64,000 bases of DNA from Streptomyces sp. PTY087I2 (GTDB taxonomy: Bacteria; Actinomycetota; Actinomycetes; Streptomycetales; Streptomycetaceae): the NCBI RefSeq assembly GCF_001687325.1, contig NZ_LZRD01000019.1:261314-325313 (forward strand). The letters are read 5' to 3'. Shown in pieces: positions 24,558 through 33,253 of this stretch. Numbering within the stretch: the stretch's first letter is position 1; the number at the start of each line of letters is the position of its first letter. The notes below the pieces were generated by a model. It was given only the letters and a program-made list of their open reading frames with translations. It was not told the origin of the DNA and searched no databases. The position numbers were made by a program, and so were the translations under genes.

Positions 24558-25358
24558 TCAGTGGATCTCCGTCACCACCACGTCCAGCGACCACGGCCGC
24601 CCGGCCCGCGCGGGGGCCTCGGCCTCCACGACGTAACCGAGGTCCCGCAACGCCTCCACCAGCTGCGCCGGGCCCTTGGGCCGCGCACCGGCCACCAGCA
24701 GGTCCCGCACCAGCCGGCCCTTGGTCGCCTTGTTGAAGTGGCTGACCACGGACCGCTTCTCCACCCCGTCCACGATCTGCGAGTGGAGCACCCGCACGCT
24801 CGCCGTCCGCGACGCCACCTCGCCCTTCGGCTTCCACGCCGCCGTGTACGCGGAGGACCGCAGATCCAGGACGAGCCCGTCGCCCGCCGCCTCGGGCAGC
24901 ACGGCCTCCATCGGGGTGCGCCAGTACGCGCCGAGGGCGCCGAGACCGGGCAGCTTCACCCCCATCGAGCAGCGGTACGGCGGAATCCGGTCACCGATCC
25001 GGACCGCGCCCCACAGCCCCGAGAAGACCAGCAGCGAGGCGGCGGCCCGGCGCCGCGCGGCCGTCTCCAGCGTGGCCAGGTCGAGGGCGTCGTAGAGCAC
25101 ACCGGTGTACAGCTCCCCGGCCGGGCGGGTCCCGGCGGTGCGCAGCTCGGCGTTCTTGCCGACCTCGCCCGCGAGACCCACGCTCAGCCCGAGCACCTCA
25201 CGGGCCTTCTCCTCGTCCGCCTGGCACAGCTCGACCAGCTCGTCCAGCACCGCCGCACGGGCCGGGGCGAGCCCCGGCAGCGACAGCGACTCCGGCTTCA
25301 GACAGGCCCCGCGCCCCGAGGCGGCCTTTCCTTCGGAGGGCGGCAACAGCACGAGCAC
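24558..25358 (-). CDS. yaaA: YaaA (UPF0246) peroxide-stress protein
   Basis: A 266-residue protein starting at GTG 25358 behind GAAGGAG. Family marks: VLVLLPPSEGK at the start, ELYTGVLYDALDL, LLVFSGLWGAVRIGDRIPPY, and VVSHFNKATKGRLVRDLL near the C-terminus. In Escherichia coli YaaA lowers free intracellular iron and limits hydroxyl-radical damage during peroxide stress; newer work shows DNA binding. Transcribed towards the aldolase gene, 83 bases apart, possibly together. Confidence 0.92.
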   Translation of the reverse strand: MLVLLPPSEGKAASGRGACLKPESLSLPGLAPARAAVLDELVELCQADEEKAREVLGLSVGLAGEVGKNAELRTAGTRPAGELYTGVLYDALDLATLETAARRRAAASLLVFSGLWGAVRIGDRIPPYRCSMGVKLPGLGALGAYWRTPMEAVLPEAAGDGLVLDLRSSAYTAAWKPKGEVASRTASVRVLHSQIVDGVEKRSVVSHFNKATKGRLVRDLLVAGARPKGPAQLVEALRDLGYVVEAEAPARAGRPWSLDVVVTEIH

Positions 25359-25489
25359 GGCGGTTCTCCTTCGTACGTACGGCGAGCGCGGATCCGGTGG
25401 CGTGCGGGCTCGCCGGGTCCTCGGCAAGGGTACGGGGACGGGGCGGGGGTTCCCGTACGGAGCAGGGGGCGAACCAGGAGCGCCCTCGC

Positions 25490-25555
25490 GAGCCGCCCCG
25501 GATGCCGCCCGCGCCTTTGGGGAGTGCCCTGGAGAGCCGCCCCGGATGCCGCCCG
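25490..25555. repeat. Direct repeat of 22 bases in the promoter region
   Basis: Two identical copies (25490-25511 and 25534-25555) start GAGCCGCCCCGGATGCCGCC and are separated by 22 bases, just upstream of the RNB gene. The TACGCT at 25569-25574 may be the -10 element for a leaderless RNB transcript. Confidence 0.7.
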
Positions 25556-25580
25556 TCCCTTCCCGGCCTACGCTCGGGCC

Positions 25581-27029
25581 ATGCCCCGCCGCCACCTGCG
25601 TATGACCGGCGCAGCCGACTGCTCGCTCGGGGCCGCCCTGCGGGCCCTGCGCACCGAACTCGACCTGCCCGGCGCCTTCCCGCCCGACGTGCTCGCGGAG
25701 GCGGCGGACGCGGCCCGGTCCCCGGACCTGGCGGACCACCTGGACGCCACCGGCATCCCCTTCCTCACCATCGACCCGCCCGCCTCCACGGACCTGGACC
25801 AGGCGATGCACCTGGAGCGCCGCCGGGACGGGCGCGGCTACCGGGTGTTCTACGCCATCGCGGACGTCGCCGCGTATCTCCGGCCGGGCGGCGCGCTCGA
25901 CGCCGAGGCCCACCGCCGGGTCACCACCCTCTACTTCCCCGACGGCCGGATCCCGCTCCACCCCACCGTCCTCTCCGAGGGCGTCGCCAGCCTCCTCCCC
26001 GGCGAGACGCGCCCGGCCGCGCTGTGGCGGATCGACCTGGACGGCGACGGGGTGGCCGTCGCCACCGACGTACGACGGGCCCTCGTCCGCAGCCGCGCGA
26101 AGCTCGACTACGCGGGCGTCCAGCGGCAGATCGACACGGGCACCGCCGAGGAACCTCTCGCCCTGCTCCGGGACATCGGACGGCTGCGCGCCGAACAGGA
26201 AGTGGCCCGGGGCGGCATCTCGCTCGACGTCCCCGAGCAGGAGATCGTCGAGCACGACGGCTCCTACGGCCTCGCCTACCGAGCCACGCTCCCCGCCGAG
26301 GCCTGGAACGCGCAGATCTCACTCCTCACCGGGATGGCCGCCGCCCGTCTCATGGCCGACACGGGCACCGGCATCCTGCGCACCCTGCCGCTCGCCCCGG
26401 ACGGGGCCGTCGCCCGGCTGCGGCGCTCCGCCCACGCCCTGCGCATCGACTGGCCGCACCACGTCCCGTACGCCGAGGTCGTCCGCTCCCTCGACCCGGG
26501 GAGGAGCAACCACGCGGCATTCCTCCAGGAGTGCACCACCCTGCTGCGCGGCGCGGGCTACACCGTCTTCGAGGGCGGCGACCTCCCCGACCCCGCCGTG
26601 CACGCCGCCGTCGCCGACCTCTACACGCACTGCACGGCACCGCTGCGCCGCCTGGTCGACCGGTACGCCTCCGAGCTCTGCCTCGCCGCGGCGGCGGAGA
26701 AGGAAGCGCCCGAGTGGGTACGGGAGGCCCTGCCCGCCCTCCCGAAGGAGATGGCCGAGGGGACGCGCCGCGCGGGCACCGTGGAGCGGGCCTGCGTCGA
26801 TCTGGTCGAGGCGGCGCTGCTGGAGGGGCGCGAGGGCGAACTCTTCGACGCGTACGTCGTCGATGTCCAGGACCGGGACCCGTCCGTCGGCACGGTCCAC
26901 CTCCGGGACCCGGCGATCGTCGGCCGGATCGAGGGCGGCACGGCCGCGCTGCCGTTGGGGGAGCGGCTGCGGGTCCGGCTCACGCGGGCGGGGCCGGCGG
27001 CGAGGACGGTGCTGTTCGCTCCGGCGTGA
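25581..27029 (+). CDS. RNB-domain exoribonuclease (RNase II/R-type, short form)
   Basis: A 482-residue protein. The RNB active-site block is TIDPPASTDLDQAMHLE (conserved acidic residues) with YAIADVAAYLRPGG; further family segments are PLHPTVLSEGVASLLPGETRPA, ARGGISLDVPEQEI and CTAPLRRLVDRYA. It should degrade single-stranded RNA 3' to 5'. It is shorter than E. coli RNase II (about 640 residues) and appears to lack the usual N-terminal cold-shock domains. The C-terminal strands could be a reduced S1-like fold. The short form is common in Streptomyces. Its 3' end overlaps the convergent gene by 50 bases. Confidence 0.9.
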   Translation: MPRRHLRMTGAADCSLGAALRALRTELDLPGAFPPDVLAEAADAARSPDLADHLDATGIPFLTIDPPASTDLDQAMHLERRRDGRGYRVFYAIADVAAYLRPGGALDAEAHRRVTTLYFPDGRIPLHPTVLSEGVASLLPGETRPAALWRIDLDGDGVAVATDVRRALVRSRAKLDYAGVQRQIDTGTAEEPLALLRDIGRLRAEQEVARGGISLDVPEQEIVEHDGSYGLAYRATLPAEAWNAQISLLTGMAAARLMADTGTGILRTLPLAPDGAVARLRRSAHALRIDWPHHVPYAEVVRSLDPGRSNHAAFLQECTTLLRGAGYTVFEGGDLPDPAVHAAVADLYTHCTAPLRRLVDRYASELCLAAAAEKEAPEWVREALPALPKEMAEGTRRAGTVERACVDLVEAALLEGREGELFDAYVVDVQDRDPSVGTVHLRDPAIVGRIEGGTAALPLGERLRVRLTRAGPAARTVLFAPA

Positions 27030-27981
27030 GCGGGAGCGAGGGCGAGGGCGGAGTCCGAGGCGCGGCCCGCTCCGGTGCGGCCCGCTCCGGCGTGAGCGAG
27101 GCCCTGGGCGGTGCGGTCCGCTCCGGCGTGAGCGGAGGCTTCGCTGCCCGCCCGGGAGCGGTGAGCGCCGCGACGAGTGCCCGGGGATCGTCCGCGTGGA
27201 ACCGGAGCGTCCGCGCACTCCCGCGCCGCCCGAGCGGCCGCACGAACTCCACCGGCTCCGCCAGCTCCACGGTCACCGTCGTCTGGCTCCCCACCGCCAG
27301 ATCCAGCGTCTCGTCCTCGTCGACCCGGACCAGCCCCCCGTCCGGGAAGCGCCGCTCGACCCGTGCGGAGGCGATGACGGCGGCGGGCACCCGGAGGTCG
27401 AACAACGCCCCGTACCGCAGCCGCAGCGAACCGTCGGCCCCCACGAGATGCGGCCGGGTCACCGAGGCGGCGTGCAGGGCGAGGATGATGACGATCCCGT
27501 ACACGTCCACCACGAGCACGATCGCGTGGACCAGCGGCCAGGGGATCACCAGGGCGAGCACCACGGTCTCGATCACGGAGACGAAGAGGAACGCCCACAT
27601 GATCCCGGTCTGCGGTTCGGTGTACGAGAACGGCCGGGCCCCCTCCGGAATCCGGTGGCGCCGCCGTACGGCCCACAGCCCGAGGCTGTGCAGCGCCCGG
27701 AACTCGTGGACGATCAGCCGTCGCAGGGCGACCGGCACCGCCGCACGCACCACGGCGAGCCCGGCCTCGCGCCGGGTGTCGCCCGCCCGCCGCCGGGCCG
27801 CGTACAAGGGCCACATCACGTACGCCTCCAGCGCGAGCATGCCCACGACCAGCGCCTCGGCCCCCAGCAGAACGGCGCCGGGGATCCGCACCCCGGCCAC
27901 CAGGCAGACGACCAGGGCCAGTTCCCCGGGGAGCACCGCCCACATAGCGACCCGCAGGCCCCTCGCCACCCGTGCCCTCAT
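26980..27981 (-). CDS. Membrane protein with PH-like domain and repetitive C-terminus
   Basis: A 333-residue protein with four or more hydrophobic segments (residues about 12-30, 34-56, 128-148, 150-172). A beta-rich cytosolic domain resembling bacterial PH folds follows (about 185-275: GSLRLRYGALFDLRVP, VERRFPDGGLVRVDEDETL). The last 55 residues are Pro/Ala-rich with repeated LTPER-AP units; this repetitive end is what overlaps the RNB gene tail. ATG 27981 overlaps the MerR stop (ATGA), so the two are co-translated and the regulator probably governs this protein. Function unknown. Confidence 0.75.
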   Translation of the reverse strand: MRARVARGLRVAMWAVLPGELALVVCLVAGVRIPGAVLLGAEALVVGMLALEAYVMWPLYAARRRAGDTRREAGLAVVRAAVPVALRRLIVHEFRALHSLGLWAVRRRHRIPEGARPFSYTEPQTGIMWAFLFVSVIETVVLALVIPWPLVHAIVLVVDVYGIVIILALHAASVTRPHLVGADGSLRLRYGALFDLRVPAAVIASARVERRFPDGGLVRVDEDETLDLAVGSQTTVTVELAEPVEFVRPLGRRGSARTLRFHADDPRALVAALTAPGRAAKPPLTPERTAPPRASLTPERAAPERAAPRTPPSPSLPLTPERTAPSSPPAPPA

Positions 27982-28727
27982 GAGGTCCCCCTCCGCCGCA
28001 CCCGCTCGGCCAGCTCCTCCATCACCCGGCGCACCACCGCGCGCTGGGCGGGCGGGTAGTCGTCGAGCAGCACCCGCCCGAACCCCGTCGCCGACGGCTC
28101 CCCCTCGGGGATGACCGCCAGGACCTCGTCCGGCACGGCGGCGGCCAGCTCGGCCGCCAGCGGCGCGATCCGCGGATCGTCCACCCCGGCCCCCTCCAGC
28201 TCGTCGAGCCGTTCGTACAGCCTGACCACCCCCGGGTCCTCGGCCAGCGGCCGCAGCGCCGCGAACACCGCGGCCCCGGCCGGATCGCCCGCCGCGTCCA
28301 GCAACGCCAGATGCTCGCGGTCCTTCGCGGCGGCCGGGGACGCGGTGGCGGGCGCGTGCTCCAGAAGCGCGGCGAGGGCGGGCGAGAGTGGCCCGTCCGC
28401 GGTGGGCGGCGCCTCCAGCAGCACGGCCAGCACCTGCCGCCGCTCCTGGATCTCCCGCTCCTGCCGCGCCAGATCGGCGTCCAGCTCCGCGAGCACCTCA
28501 CCCAGCTCCCGCCCCGCGTCATCGGCGAGCACGTCCCGCACCTCGTCCAGCGAGAGCCCGATCTCCGTCAACCGCCGGATCCGGGCCAGCAGCACGGCAT
28601 CGCGGACGGTGTACGCCCGATACCCGTTGGCCTGCCGCGCGGGCTCGGGCAGCAGCCCGATGTGGTGGTAGTGCCGGACGGCCCGGGAAGTGATTCCCAC
28701 GAGCGCGGCGATCTCTCCGATACGCAT
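27978..28727 (-). CDS. MerR-family transcriptional regulator
   Basis: A 249-residue regulator. The N-terminal winged helix-turn-helix is MRIGEIAALVGITSRAVRHY, followed by YHHIGLLPEPARQANGYRAY and the two-helix region ending LTEIGLSLDEVRDVL. A coiled-coil dimerisation helix (about residues 75-105) and a variable effector region of 140 residues follow. No cysteine cluster typical of metal-sensing MerR proteins is visible. The start codon lies 171 bases from the divergent Uma2 gene. Four-base overlap with the downstream membrane protein. Confidence 0.88.
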   Translation of the reverse strand: MRIGEIAALVGITSRAVRHYHHIGLLPEPARQANGYRAYTVRDAVLLARIRRLTEIGLSLDEVRDVLADDAGRELGEVLAELDADLARQEREIQERRQVLAVLLEAPPTADGPLSPALAALLEHAPATASPAAAKDREHLALLDAAGDPAGAAVFAALRPLAEDPGVVRLYERLDELEGAGVDDPRIAPLAAELAAAVPDEVLAVIPEGEPSATGFGRVLLDDYPPAQRAVVRRVMEELAERVRRRGTS

Positions 28728-28898
28728 GCGGCCAGTAGAAACGTTGCCGCTACGACAAGGTCAAGCGGCACGTCCCTTTCCCGCGCTTTCGTCCACGCCG
28801 AGCGGTCCTGTGCCACGATCGGAGGAAGAACTCCCATCTCACGGACGGCTGGTCCCCCGATGTCCCAGTCTGGCGAGCGACCGAGGAAGGAGCGTGAC

Positions 28899-29477
28899 AT
28901 GACTGCCATGGCGCACGAGCCGCTCACGCAGGCAGAAGTCCTTCTGGAGGGCTTCCTGGCCCTGGACACGCCGGAAGGCTTCCGGGCCGAGCTGATCGAG
29001 GGGGAGATTGTCGTGACGCCGCCGCCGGACGGGGACCACGAGGACTACATCAGCCTGGTTTTGAAGCAGGTGCTGAGAAAGTCCCGCACCGACATGGATT
29101 TCTCCGGGAACAAGGGCCTGAAGCTCCGCAGCGGCGGTGGCTGCCCGAAGAACCACGCCATCCCCGATGGCACCTTCGCCCCCACCGAGCGTCGCCTCTT
29201 CCGCGGTGCCGACCCCTGGATGCCCTGTGAGGGCGTCGCCCTGGTGGTCGAGGTCACCTCCACCAAGCCGCAGGCCGACCGCGAGGCCAAGCGCCGCTGC
29301 TACGCGCGCGGAGGCATCCCGCTCTATCTGCTCATCGACCGGGACGACAGCTCGGTGACGCTGTTCAGCGACCCGGAGCGCGACGACTACCGCCAGCGCC
29401 TCACGATCCCGTACGGGAAACCGCTCCCGCTCCCCGAGCCCTTCGCCTTCGACCTGGAGACCGGCGACTTCGGCTGA
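28899..29477 (+). CDS. Uma2-family endonuclease-like protein
   Basis: A 192-residue PD-(D/E)xK-superfamily protein, starting at ATG 28899 six bases after AAGGAG. Visible family segments are ELIEGEIVVTPPPDGDHE, KNHAIPDGTFAP (active-site Asp), ALVVEVTSTKPQADREAKRR (Glu and downstream Lys) and YARGGIPLYLLIDRD. Uma2 proteins are numerous in Streptomyces and cyanobacteria; nuclease activity is predicted from fold but rarely shown. Nearly all active-site positions are present here. No partner gene is evident. Confidence 0.87.
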   Translation: MTAMAHEPLTQAEVLLEGFLALDTPEGFRAELIEGEIVVTPPPDGDHEDYISLVLKQVLRKSRTDMDFSGNKGLKLRSGGGCPKNHAIPDGTFAPTERRLFRGADPWMPCEGVALVVEVTSTKPQADREAKRRCYARGGIPLYLLIDRDDSSVTLFSDPERDDYRQRLTIPYGKPLPLPEPFAFDLETGDFG

Positions 29478-29483
29478 GGGACA

Positions 29484-29499
29484 CCGACAGACCTGTCGG
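29484..29499. promoter_or_regulatory. Inverted repeat between the Uma2 gene and rnpB
   Basis: CCGACAG-AC-CTGTCGG, seven-base perfect arms with a two-base centre, seven bases after the Uma2 stop and just upstream of the rnpB -10 element. It could be a short terminator or a protein-binding site in the -35 region of rnpB. Confidence 0.45.
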
Positions 29500-29512
29500 T
29501 CTGTATGCCCGG

Positions 29513-29518
29513 TAGGAT
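29513..29518 (+). promoter_or_regulatory. -10 element of rnpB promoter
   Basis: TAGGAT ends about 10 bases before the inferred 5' end of the RNase P RNA. No convincing -35 hexamer is visible. Confidence 0.5.
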
Positions 29519-29528
29519 GGCGATCACG

Positions 29529-29944
29529 GCAGACGAGCCGTGCGGACGGCCGCGTGAGGATCTCCGGATCCTCCCGAGGAACGTCCGGGCTCCACAGAGC
29601 AGGGTGGTGGCTAACGGCCACCCGGGGTGACCCGCGGGACAGTGCCACAGAAAACAGACCGCCCGGGACTTCGGTCGCGGGTAAGGGTGAAACGGTGGTG
29701 TAAGAGACCACCAGCGCCTGAGGTGACTCAGGCGGCTAGGTAAACCCCACCCGGAGCAAGGTCAAGAGGGGTCGTGCCGGAGACGGGACGGCCCTGCGCG
29801 GACGTTCGAGGGCTGCTCGCCCGAGTTCGCGGGTAGACCGCACGAGGCCGGCAGCAATGTCGGCCCTAGATGGATGGCCGTCTCCCCGGCCGCCGCGAGG
29901 CGACCGGGAGACAGAACCCGGCGTACAGCACGACTCGTCTGCCG
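29529..29944 (+). ncRNA. rnpB: RNase P RNA, bacterial class A
   Basis: About 416 bases with the hallmarks of actinobacterial RNase P RNA. The 5' end (GGCAGACGAG) pairs with the 3' end (CTCGTCTGCC) to form P1. The conserved core GAGGAACGTCCGGGCTCCA lies at about 29575-29594, ACAGTGCCACAGAAAACAGA at about 29640-29660, and the universal GGTAAACCCC stretch at about 29738. The catalytic RNA cleaves the 5' leader of pre-tRNAs with the RnpA protein. End coordinates are inferred from P1 pairing and may be off by a few bases. Confidence 0.95.
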
Positions 29945-29947
29945 CAA

Positions 29948-29982
29948 GAGCCCCCGACCGGTGTTGAGCTGGTCAGGGGCTC
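29948..29982 (+). terminator. Terminator of rnpB
   Basis: Stem GAGCCCC...GACC / GGTC...GGGGCTC with a short loop, directly after rnpB and followed by a T-containing stretch (CGCCTTTATG). Confidence 0.75.
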
Positions 29983-30013
29983 CGCCTTTATGTCCCTGCT
30001 TCCTTCGCCGGCA

Positions 30014-30793
30014 TCAGTACTTCGTGTACTTGATCCAGTCGTAGCGGGCCGTCAGCGGCGTGCCCGGATACGTGAACGGGCCGAGCCAGTCGTCGACCCC
30101 GATCCCCGGCCACAGGTTGGTCATGATGCGCATCGGGCGGGTGGGGAGCGGGCCGCGGGAGCCGTTCTCCTGGTGGACGAGTCTGCCGTCCACGAACCAG
30201 TTGATCGTGCCCTGGTTCCACCACTCGATGGCGTAGTCGTGATACCCGGCGGAGGCGTCGAACCCGAGGTCGATGACGGTCTCGTGGCCGCCGACCCCGT
30301 TGGTGAAGTAGTTGGTCTGCATCTGGGTGGTGTTCTTGCCGAGGATCTCGACGTCGATCTCGTCCCAGGGCTGACCGTCGCTCGGCCCGGTGTAGGTGAA
30401 GAACCCGGTGACTACGCCCTCGCGCTTGACCGCCTGGAGCCTGGCCTCGAAGCGGCCGTACGAGTACAGGTCGTTGGTGCGGTACTCACCGGAGGCGTAG
30501 GGCTTGCCCGAGCAGCCGGCCGGGCAGGTCGCGTCGTCGAGGTTCTGGCCCATGACGCCGCCGTTGAACCAGGTGTGGTCGGCGCGCCAGCCGACGTTGA
30601 ACATGTCTCCGTTGGACCAGCCGTCGGCCTTGCTCCAGCGGGCGGTGTCGTAGGAGTCGAAGTTGTCGGTGAAGCTGCCGCCGACGGCGTACGCGGGGCT
30701 GGTCATCGGCTGGAAGATCAGCGCCAGGGCGGCCAGCGGAGCCAGCAGCCAGCGAGGTGTGGGGAACCGACGTGATCTCGTGCGGGAGTGCAT
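30014..30793 (-). CDS. Secreted GH16 beta-glucanase (licheninase-like)
   Basis: A 259-residue glycoside hydrolase family 16 protein starting at ATG 30793 behind AAGGAGG. A signal peptide ends near AYA (residues 34-36). The catalytic motif WDEIDVEILG has Glu145, Asp147 and Glu149 in the ExDxE arrangement of beta-1,3-1,4-glucanases. YSYGRFEARLQ and HDYAIEWWNQGTINWFVDG are further GH16 strands. Mature size (about 223 residues) matches a single catalytic domain without a binding module. It should cut mixed-linkage beta-glucan outside the cell. Two LacI-type operators lie just upstream. Confidence 0.9.
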   Translation of the reverse strand: MHSRTRSRRFPTPRWLLAPLAALALIFQPMTSPAYAVGGSFTDNFDSYDTARWSKADGWSNGDMFNVGWRADHTWFNGGVMGQNLDDATCPAGCSGKPYASGEYRTNDLYSYGRFEARLQAVKREGVVTGFFTYTGPSDGQPWDEIDVEILGKNTTQMQTNYFTNGVGGHETVIDLGFDASAGYHDYAIEWWNQGTINWFVDGRLVHQENGSRGPLPTRPMRIMTNLWPGIGVDDWLGPFTYPGTPLTARYDWIKYTKY

Positions 30794-30818
30794 CTCGGCC
30801 TCCTTGTGGGGGAGAAAC

Positions 30819-30832
30819 TGGGAGCGCTTCCA
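30819..30832. promoter_or_regulatory. CebR-like operator upstream of GH16
   Basis: TGGGAGCGCTTCCA matches the known CebR palindrome TGGGAGCGCTCCCA at 13 of 14 positions; 25 bases upstream of the GH16 start. Confidence 0.72.
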
Positions 30833-30886
30833 GAAAGTAGCAGTGGCCTATAGGGGCGACAAGGGATCGGACAAGGCTGGGTGGTC

Positions 30887-30900
30887 TGGAAGCGCTACCG
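30887..30900. promoter_or_regulatory. Second CebR/LacI-like operator upstream of GH16
   Basis: TGGAAGCGCTACCG keeps the AGCGCT core and TGG half-site. It lies 68 bases from the first site, just past the ManD stop. Confidence 0.6.
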
Positions 30901-30938
30901 GAATGCGAGGGTGCGGCTTGCCGTCGGCAGCGGCCTGC

Positions 30939-32153
30939 TCACCAGTCGTGGATGCTGCCGTCCTGAAGCCGGTTCACCGGAAGGTACGCCGCCTCGTACG
31001 GATGCGCCGCCGCCAGCTTCTCGTCGAGCTCCACGCCGAGGCCCGGTTCCTCGCCCGGGTGCAGATGGCCGTCGGCGAACGTGTAGGCGTGCGGGAAGAC
31101 CTCTTCGGTCAGCGGAGTGTGGCCCGAGTACTCCTGGATGCCGAAGTTGTGTATCGCCAGGTCGAGATGGACGGCCGCCGCCATCCCCACCGGCGAGATG
31201 TCCTCGGGGCCGTGCACGGCGCTCTTGATCTGGTATTGCGCCGCGAAGTCGAAGAGCCTCCGCAGCGGTGTGACCCCGCCGAAGTGCGTGACCGCGGAGC
31301 GGACGTAGTCGATCAACTGCTCGGTGATCAGCGTCTGGTAGTCGTGCAGGGTGTTGAAGACCTCGCCGACCGCCAGCGGCGTCGTCGAGTGCCGGCGGAC
31401 CAGCCTCAGCCCCTCCTGGTTCTCCGCGGGCGTGCAGTCCTCCAGCCAGAAGGGCCGGTAGGGCTCCAGGTCCTTGGCGAGGCGCGCGGCCTGCACCGGG
31501 GTGAGCCGGTGGTGCGCGTCGTGCAGGAGCGGCAGCTCGGGGCCGAACTCCGCCCGTACCGCCTCGAACACGGCCGGCATGTGCCGCAGATAGGCGTCGG
31601 TGTCCCAGTCCTCCACCAGCGGGCGGGCCTGCTGATGGAGGACCGGCGTGCCGTCGCCGCTCGTACCGTGCACCCCGTACACGGCCTTCAGGCCCGGGAC
31701 GCCGGACTGGATGCGCACGGCCGGATAGCCCTCGCCGAGACGGGCGCGCACCGAATCGAGCAGCTCCGGCAGGTCGCGGCCGTTGGCGTGACCGTAGGTG
31801 CGCACCCGCTCCCGGCTGGCGCCGCCGAGGAGCTGGTACAGCGGGAGGCCCGCGACCTTGGCCTTGATGTCCCACAACGCGGTGTCCACGGCGGCGATCG
31901 CGGCCATCGTCACCGGGCCGCGCCGCCAGTAGGCGCCACGGTAGAGGTACTGCCAGGTGTCCTCGATACGGTGCGGATCGCGGCCGAGGAGCAGCGGGGC
32001 CACGTGGTCGTTCAGATAGCTGACGACGGCCAGCTCCCGGCCGTTGAGGGTGGCGTCGCCCAGCCCCGTGACGCCCTCGTCGGTCGTCAGCCTGAGCGTG
32101 ACGAAATTGCGGCCGGGGCTGGTGACGACGGTCTTCGCGTCGATGATCTTCAT
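30939..32153 (-). CDS. manD: ManD-type mannonate dehydratase (enolase superfamily)
   Basis: A 404-residue enolase-superfamily enzyme. N-terminal capping domain: MKIIDAKTVVTSPGRNFVTL and YRGAYWRRGPVTMAAIAAVD. Barrel motifs: LLHDAHHRLTP (metal Asp, catalytic His), FWLEDCTPAENQEGL (metal Glu), PLAVGEVFNTLHD (metal Glu) and SAVHGPEDISPVGMAAAVH. These follow the D-mannonate dehydratase group (D-mannonate to 2-keto-3-deoxygluconate); some relatives use D-gluconate or are nearly inactive RspA-like proteins. Start ATG 32153. Transcribed after the LacI regulator with a 58-base gap. Confidence 0.87.
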   Translation of the reverse strand: MKIIDAKTVVTSPGRNFVTLRLTTDEGVTGLGDATLNGRELAVVSYLNDHVAPLLLGRDPHRIEDTWQYLYRGAYWRRGPVTMAAIAAVDTALWDIKAKVAGLPLYQLLGGASRERVRTYGHANGRDLPELLDSVRARLGEGYPAVRIQSGVPGLKAVYGVHGTSGDGTPVLHQQARPLVEDWDTDAYLRHMPAVFEAVRAEFGPELPLLHDAHHRLTPVQAARLAKDLEPYRPFWLEDCTPAENQEGLRLVRRHSTTPLAVGEVFNTLHDYQTLITEQLIDYVRSAVTHFGGVTPLRRLFDFAAQYQIKSAVHGPEDISPVGMAAAVHLDLAIHNFGIQEYSGHTPLTEEVFPHAYTFADGHLHPGEEPGLGVELDEKLAAAHPYEAAYLPVNRLQDGSIHDW

Positions 32154-32211
32154 GTGAACTGCTCTCTCCGAAACGGTCGGCCCATGCGGCCACTTCGGTC
32201 CGTTCGGCCCG

Positions 32212-33225
32212 TCAGGTACTGGAACGCTTCACCAGATGCGTGGGCAGGATCAGTGGGCCCGCGGCCCGGCCCGCGACGATCGCGACGAGCATCCGGGCCA
32301 TCTCCCGCCCGAGGTCCCGGATGGGCTGGTGGATCGTGGTGAGCGCCGGCTCGGTGAGCTGCGCGACGGCGAGGTCGTCGAAGCCGACCACGCCCACGTC
32401 CCCGGGCACCGACCGGCCGGCTCCGCGCAACGCGCGCAACGCGCCCGCCGCCATGTTGTCGTTGGCCGCGAACACCCCGTCCAGGTCCGGATGCGCTTCC
32501 AGCAACCGGGCCATGGCGGCGGCTCCGGCGGCTTCGGAGAAGTCACCCGCCTCGGGCGGACGAGGCGTCAGACCGGCGAGCGTCATCGCTTCCCGGTAGC
32601 CGCGATGCCGGGCTCTGGCCACCTCGGTGTCCAGCGGCCCGCAGATCGTGACCACCCGGGTCCGCCCCCGCGCGAGCAGGTGCTCCGTCGCGTCCCGCGC
32701 GCCGCCGACGTTGTCGATGTCCACGTACCACCGCGGTTCGAAGTCCACCGGGCGCCCGCCGAAGACGACCGGCAGCGGGCTCTCCTTGGCGATCCGGGCC
32801 AGGGGGTCGTCCTCGTGCGACGCCGTCAGCATCACCCCGTCGACGGCCCGGGAACGCACCAGCCGCTCCACCCGCTCCCGGCCGCGCGGGGTGGCGGCCA
32901 CGCACAGCATCATGTGCAGGTCGGCCTCCTCCAGGGCGCCGGCCACTCCGGCGATGACCTGCCCGAAGAACGGGTCCGTCAGCACCTCCGGGTCGTCCCG
33001 CGAGATGACCAGCGCGGCCGCGCCCGCCTGACGCGTGGCCAGGGCGCGCGCCTTCGGATTCGGTACGTAGCCGAGCTTCCTGATCGCCTTCTCGACGGAC
33101 TCGCGCTTGGCCCGGCTGACATGGGGGGCGTTGTTGATCACCCGGGAGGCCACCGACCGCGACACACCGGCCAGCGCGGCCACCTCGTCGAGCGTGGCGT
33201 GGCGCTGCGGCAGTTCCTCGGCCAT
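32212..33225 (-). CDS. LacI-family transcriptional regulator
   Basis: A 337-residue repressor. Helix-turn-helix TLDEVAALAGVSRSVASRVI and hinge helix YVPNPKARALA are at the N-terminus. The periplasmic-binding-protein-like core spans about 65-335, with FGGRPVDFEPRWYVDIDNVG and GVFAANDNMAAGALRAL as sugar-binding segments. It starts at ATG 33225 behind GGAAGG. A 14-base LacI-type palindrome lies 29 bases upstream, suggesting autoregulation. Effector probably a sugar acid or oligosaccharide by context with ManD and GH16. Confidence 0.92.
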   Translation of the reverse strand: MAEELPQRHATLDEVAALAGVSRSVASRVINNAPHVSRAKRESVEKAIRKLGYVPNPKARALATRQAGAAALVISRDDPEVLTDPFFGQVIAGVAGALEEADLHMMLCVAATPRGRERVERLVRSRAVDGVMLTASHEDDPLARIAKESPLPVVFGGRPVDFEPRWYVDIDNVGGARDATEHLLARGRTRVVTICGPLDTEVARARHRGYREAMTLAGLTPRPPEAGDFSEAAGAAAMARLLEAHPDLDGVFAANDNMAAGALRALRGAGRSVPGDVGVVGFDDLAVAQLTEPALTTIHQPIRDLGREMARMLVAIVAGRAAGPLILPTHLVKRSST

Positions 33226-33253
33226 GGAAACGGGCCTTCCCTCGCGATGGATC

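Noticed and set aside
24474..32153. Single operon for mannonate degradation (ManD plus KDPG aldolase)
   Set aside because: The genes are 6.5 kb apart with rnpB and divergent units between them; a shared pathway remains possible but not a shared transcript.
32219..32232. TGGAACGCTTCACC resembling a LacI operator
   Set aside because: It lies within the last codons of the LacI-family gene, encodes its C-terminal residues and only one half-site fits.
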